64,000 nt of DNA from CAZAZQ01 sp964489705 (GTDB taxonomy: Bacteria > Zixibacteria > MSB-5A5 > GN15 > FEB-12), in NCBI GenBank assembly GCA_964489705.1, contig CAZAZQ010000001.1, positions 124,001-188,000 of the forward strand, in the 5' to 3' direction. How positions within the stretch are numbered: the first letter of the stretch is position 1; each line of letters starts with the position of its first letter. Made by a program: the position numbers and the translations under genes. Positions 60,952 to 64,000 of this stretch are shown here, piece by piece. The notes under the pieces were generated by a model that ran no database searches, was not told where the DNA came from, and was given only the letters and a program-made list of their open reading frames with translations.

Positions 60952-62334
60952 TTGAAAACTCTTACCAGATTATCCGTGTTTACCATAGCGTTGATATTTG
61001 TCTTCGGAACTATGGCATTCGGAGGGAAACCCCGCAAACTGCCTGCCAGCGCCTACATCAAGTCCGCCAAGATTGAGATTCTCTCCGGCAAGCAAGAGCG
61101 CTATGACTATGCCATTGCCATGCTCGACTCCTTGTTCCTCTATTACGGACCTCACGCCGAGGGACTGTACTTGATGGGACAAATCATGGTCGACGGCATC
61201 AACGCCACCCCCGACCTCAAAGCCAAAGCGCCCTATCTGGAAAAGATGGTGGCATACTTTGACTCGCTGAAGATGTGTTGCGCCAACAAGAAAATAAAGC
61301 GAAGCTACAGGAAAGATTGTAAGAAATTCATCACTATCGCAGACTCTTTGAAAGTGAAATACTGGCGTGACTATTTGAATGACGGGCTGAAAAATCTCAA
61401 GGACGCCGAGGAACTCAAAGCCGACATGGAAGCGGAAACGGACAGCTCCGCCATCAGCTTCATGCAAAAGGACTTTGACAAAAACGTCCAAAAGTGCATC
61501 GACAACATGCAGCTCGCCATCATCGCCATCCCCGACAGCTCTCGACCGTATCTGATTATCGACAAAGCGTACGGCTTGAAAGGGGATTACAAATCCGGCA
61601 TTGAGTGGTTGAAGAAAGCGCTCGACAAAGCGCAAGACAGCGGCTTGGTGCTTCTTTCCATCGCCTACGACTATATTCAATCAGACGATTATTGCGGTGC
61701 CATCCCGTTTTACCGTCGCTATGTCGACGCCAATCCGATGGATACGGCAAACCTGATTAACCTCTCCATTTGTTACAACAACTGCGGCATGTTGGACTCG
61801 GGGTTGGCTATCTACTACCGGATTTTGGAAGTGGATTCCAACAACGTGGAAGTGTACTCGAGCATCGGACGGTACTACAATACCAAAGCCCGAACCGCTG
61901 CCGACTCCGCCTCCAAGTATCAACAGGAAGGCAACGACGAAAAAGCCAAGTTCTGGACGGAGAAGAAGCGGGAAGCATTCGATTCCTCGCGGGTCTATTT
62001 CAAGAAAGCGTTCGAACTGAAACCGGACGATCCGGTGAACGCCGAGCAGTATGGTTTAGTCTGTGCTTTGTTGGAAGATTATGAAAACGCCGCAGTCGGC
62101 TTTAAGAAGCTGACCGAGTTGGTTCCCGACGATCCGGAAAGCTGGATATCGTTAGGCGATTGCTACCTGACGTTGAAGCAATTCAAGAAGGCAGCGGACG
62201 CCTACGAAAAAGTCGTCGAATTGGAACCGAACAACGTGACCATCTGGGAGCACCTGCGGGATTTGTATTTCGAAACAAAGCAAAACGACAAGCTGGCAAA
62301 AGCTGAAAAGAAATTGAAAGAGCTTACCCAATAA
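60952..62334 (+). CDS. Exported TPR-repeat protein 2
   Basis: 460 residues, TTG start behind AGGAGG (the only good site; the nearby ATG runs into a stop). Signal peptide (LSVFTIALIFVFGTMAFG). TPR units run over most of the length, such as NVEVYSSIGRYYNTKART, PESWISLGDCYLTLKQFKKA and NVTIWEHLRDLYFETKQNDK. It is probably a periplasmic scaffold like the longer copy at 46963. Confidence 0.82.
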   Translation: MKTLTRLSVFTIALIFVFGTMAFGGKPRKLPASAYIKSAKIEILSGKQERYDYAIAMLDSLFLYYGPHAEGLYLMGQIMVDGINATPDLKAKAPYLEKMVAYFDSLKMCCANKKIKRSYRKDCKKFITIADSLKVKYWRDYLNDGLKNLKDAEELKADMEAETDSSAISFMQKDFDKNVQKCIDNMQLAIIAIPDSSRPYLIIDKAYGLKGDYKSGIEWLKKALDKAQDSGLVLLSIAYDYIQSDDYCGAIPFYRRYVDANPMDTANLINLSICYNNCGMLDSGLAIYYRILEVDSNNVEVYSSIGRYYNTKARTAADSASKYQQEGNDEKAKFWTEKKREAFDSSRVYFKKAFELKPDDPVNAEQYGLVCALLEDYENAAVGFKKLTELVPDDPESWISLGDCYLTLKQFKKAADAYEKVVELEPNNVTIWEHLRDLYFETKQNDKLAKAEKKLKELTQ

Positions 62335-62365
62335 TTCCGATCCCGTCGGAAAAACAAAGAAGGCA

Positions 62366-62391
62366 AAACGGCAGGTTATTCCCTGCCGTTT
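62366..62391 (+). terminator. Terminator between the TPR gene and priA
   Basis: AACGGCAGG paired with CCTGCCGTT, 6-base loop, TTTC tail. The T-run is short, so partial read-through is possible. Confidence 0.6.
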
Positions 62392-62417
62392 CTTATGAAT
62401 GAGAACCGATTGGAACC

Positions 62418-64000
62418 ATGAGTACCGCCGACTCATACGCACTGGTTGCCGTCTCGGGACCGATGCGGAAAAGTTTTGTCTATCGGCTTCCTTCTTCCCT
62501 GAAGCTCGAACCGGGACAGCGGGTACTGGTGCCGTTCGGGTCAACCAAAAAAGTCGGCTTCTATCTCAAACCGACCGAGCCGCAACCGGATATCGAAATA
62601 AAAGAAATCATCAAACCCCTTGACGAACATTCTCTCTTTCCCGACGAGCTGTTTCGTCTGTGTACGTGGATGGCGGAGTACTACTTCGCCAATCCAGCCG
62701 ATTGCTTGAGTGCGGCGCTTCCGCCGCAATTAAAAACCGCCCATCAGGCAATCTATGTCTGGGGGAAAAACGTCCATGAAAAAACCCTGCCGGACTGGCT
62801 GGCTCCCCAGGTAAAGCCTCATCGAAAAATCTCCCGTCCGCTTCTTCAGAAAATCAAGGTGCAGCCCCGCTTGTTTGCCCGCCTCAAGCAGGAGCGGACT
62901 ATTGTTGAAGTGTGGCGGGAGACCGACCGTTCGGCACGGCGCATCCTCCTCGGATATAGCGCAGCGACCTCACCGGAAAAGTGGGAAGCGTTTTTTGCCA
63001 AGAAAAAATTCCAGCCCGAATTGTATGAAGGGGTGAAAAAACGAGCGGAGCTTATGTCCGAGTACGGGTGGACGGAACATTACCTCCGCCAGGCACTCAA
63101 AGAAAACATCCTCACCCCGGTGTATGAAGAAGGACTGCCGGAGATTCTGGATTTCATCCAACCGCGACAGGAAGTTTCCACCCTCCGATTGACCGAAGAG
63201 CAACAAACCGTCGTCAAGGAGCTGACCGGCTTACTCGATACAGGGTTTTCTTCGTCCCTGCTTCACGGCGTTACCGGTTCGGGGAAAACCATCGTCTATT
63301 GTCACCTTGCCGAGGAAGTCCTCCGGCGGGGAAAAACCGTTCTGGTTTTGACGCCCGAAATCGCCCTTGCCGGTTCCACCTTGGCTTACTTCCGTGGTTT
63401 CTTCGGAGAGCGGGTCACCATTATTCATTCCGCCATGACCGACTACGAACGTCTGGAAAGCTGGGACGGTATCAGGCAAGGGAAATACAAAATCGTCATC
63501 GGACCACGTTCGGCGGTTTTCGCCCCGCTGCCCTCCTTGGGACTTATCATCGTCGACGAAGAACATGACGGTTCTTACAAGCAAGATGATCCCGCCCCAC
63601 GGTTTCACGGGAGAGACGTCGCTATCATGCGCGCCAAAATCAACGCTCTCCCTATCGTGCTGGGTTCGGCTTCTCCCTCGGTGGAATCGTATCACCACAC
63701 TGCCACGGGACGCTACCGCCTTTTCCGTTTGTGCCGTCGTCCCGGGGAAGCAACGCTGCCGACGGTGCGGGTCATCGACATGCGCCGGGAACGAATCCAC
63801 GGGGATCTTCCTTTCTTTTCTTACCCTTTGAAAAAAGAAGTCGAGAAAAGACTTGCCGCTGACGAGCAGGTCATTCTCTATCTCAACCGGCGGGGATACT
63901 CCCCCATGCTGAAGTGTCTTGCGTGCGGCTACATCGCCCAGTGTCCTCATTGTCAAGTGAATCTGACCTTCCACAAATCGGGGAATAAATTGTCGTGTCA
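62418..64000 (+). CDS. priA: Primosomal protein N' (PriA helicase), 3' end off window
   Basis: At least 527 residues, open to the window edge. DNA-binding N-terminal domain (about 1-190), then Walker A GVTGSGKTIVY, Walker B with DEEHDGSYKQ, helicase motif GSASPSVESY, and the start of the zinc-binding domain (CLACGYIAQCPHCQVN). It restarts stalled replication forks. The ATG at 62418 is followed by STADSYALVAVSG. The zinc domain should continue past the edge. Confidence 0.95.
   Translation, partial: MSTADSYALVAVSGPMRKSFVYRLPSSLKLEPGQRVLVPFGSTKKVGFYLKPTEPQPDIEIKEIIKPLDEHSLFPDELFRLCTWMAEYYFANPADCLSAALPPQLKTAHQAIYVWGKNVHEKTLPDWLAPQVKPHRKISRPLLQKIKVQPRLFARLKQERTIVEVWRETDRSARRILLGYSAATSPEKWEAFFAKKKFQPELYEGVKKRAELMSEYGWTEHYLRQALKENILTPVYEEGLPEILDFIQPRQEVSTLRLTEEQQTVVKELTGLLDTGFSSSLLHGVTGSGKTIVYCHLAEEVLRRGKTVLVLTPEIALAGSTLAYFRGFFGERVTIIHSAMTDYERLESWDGIRQGKYKIVIGPRSAVFAPLPSLGLIIVDEEHDGSYKQDDPAPRFHGRDVAIMRAKINALPIVLGSASPSVESYHHTATGRYRLFRLCRRPGEATLPTVRVIDMRRERIHGDLPFFSYPLKKEVEKRLAADEQVILYLNRRGYSPMLKCLACGYIAQCPHCQVNLTFHKSGNKLSC

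Overview
The window looks like a chromosomal piece from an anaerobic, outer-membrane-bearing bacterium of an uncultivated lineage with a respiratory sulfur metabolism. It carries a full dsr locus (dsrA, B, D, N, L, C, M, K, J, O, P), qmoAB, siroheme/heme genes, TonB/ExbB/ExbD genes and TonB-dependent receptors. One 100-base run of N marks a scaffold gap, so this is probably a metagenome assembly. The gene mix (FCB-like TonB receptor with a carboxypeptidase-regulatory N-domain, TPR-sigma54 regulators, long TPR proteins) suggests a candidate phylum such as Zixibacteria or a relative. That placement is inference, not proof.

Layout. (1) 1-8918, minus strand: a B12-type TonB receptor behind a cobalamin riboswitch, then a five-gene operon with a CoA-disulfide/persulfide reductase-rhodanese fusion, hemA, the precorrin-2 dehydrogenase domain, a cobA-hemD fusion and hemB. 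hemC is absent. (2) 9088-22021, minus: a lipoprotein and the dsr locus, read from a near-consensus promoter at 22191-22219. (3) 22575-26351, minus: qmoA-qmoB with its own promoter and terminator, but no qmoC, apr or sat nearby. (4) 26501-33475: a zinc-ribbon protein, endonuclease IV, two small secreted paralogs next to a TPR-sigma54 activator, a family of palindromic repeats around the assembly gap, a methyltransferase and a truncated hydrolase. (5) 33487-35119: an autoregulated ArsR-rhodanese-TauE operon that looks like a sulfur-stress module. (6) 35181-41834, minus: tRNA-Asp, tRNA-Val and the most novel locus, a RiPP-type cluster. Two unannotated 36- and 38-residue precursor peptides share a leader start (M-x-Y-L-[VI]-D-P), three cysteines and a YGIPP tail. 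They precede two SPASM radical-SAM enzymes, a B12-type radical-SAM enzyme and an ABC exporter, with mostly overlapping gene junctions. (7) 42240-50578, minus: a TonB-ExbB-ExbD transport-energising operon with long TPR and membrane partners, and a TonB-C-like repeat protein. (8) 50880-64000: a secreted/outer-membrane pair with tandem beta-sandwich repeats, peroxiredoxin, SprT-like protease, dCMP deaminase, a DUF4139-like protein, a TPR protein and the first part of priA.

How the genes fit together: the tetrapyrrole operon can supply siroheme to DsrAB, DsrN is the siroheme-amidating CbiA homolog, DsrC carries the sulfur product as a trisulfide, DsrMKJOP links it to the quinone pool and DsrL may link it to NAD(P)H. 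The persulfide reductase, rhodanese and TauE exporter handle sulfane sulfur and sulfite. Cobalamin import would serve the B12 radical-SAM enzyme. DsrD argues for the reductive (sulfite to sulfide) direction, whereas DsrL is better known from sulfur oxidisers, so the direction is left open.
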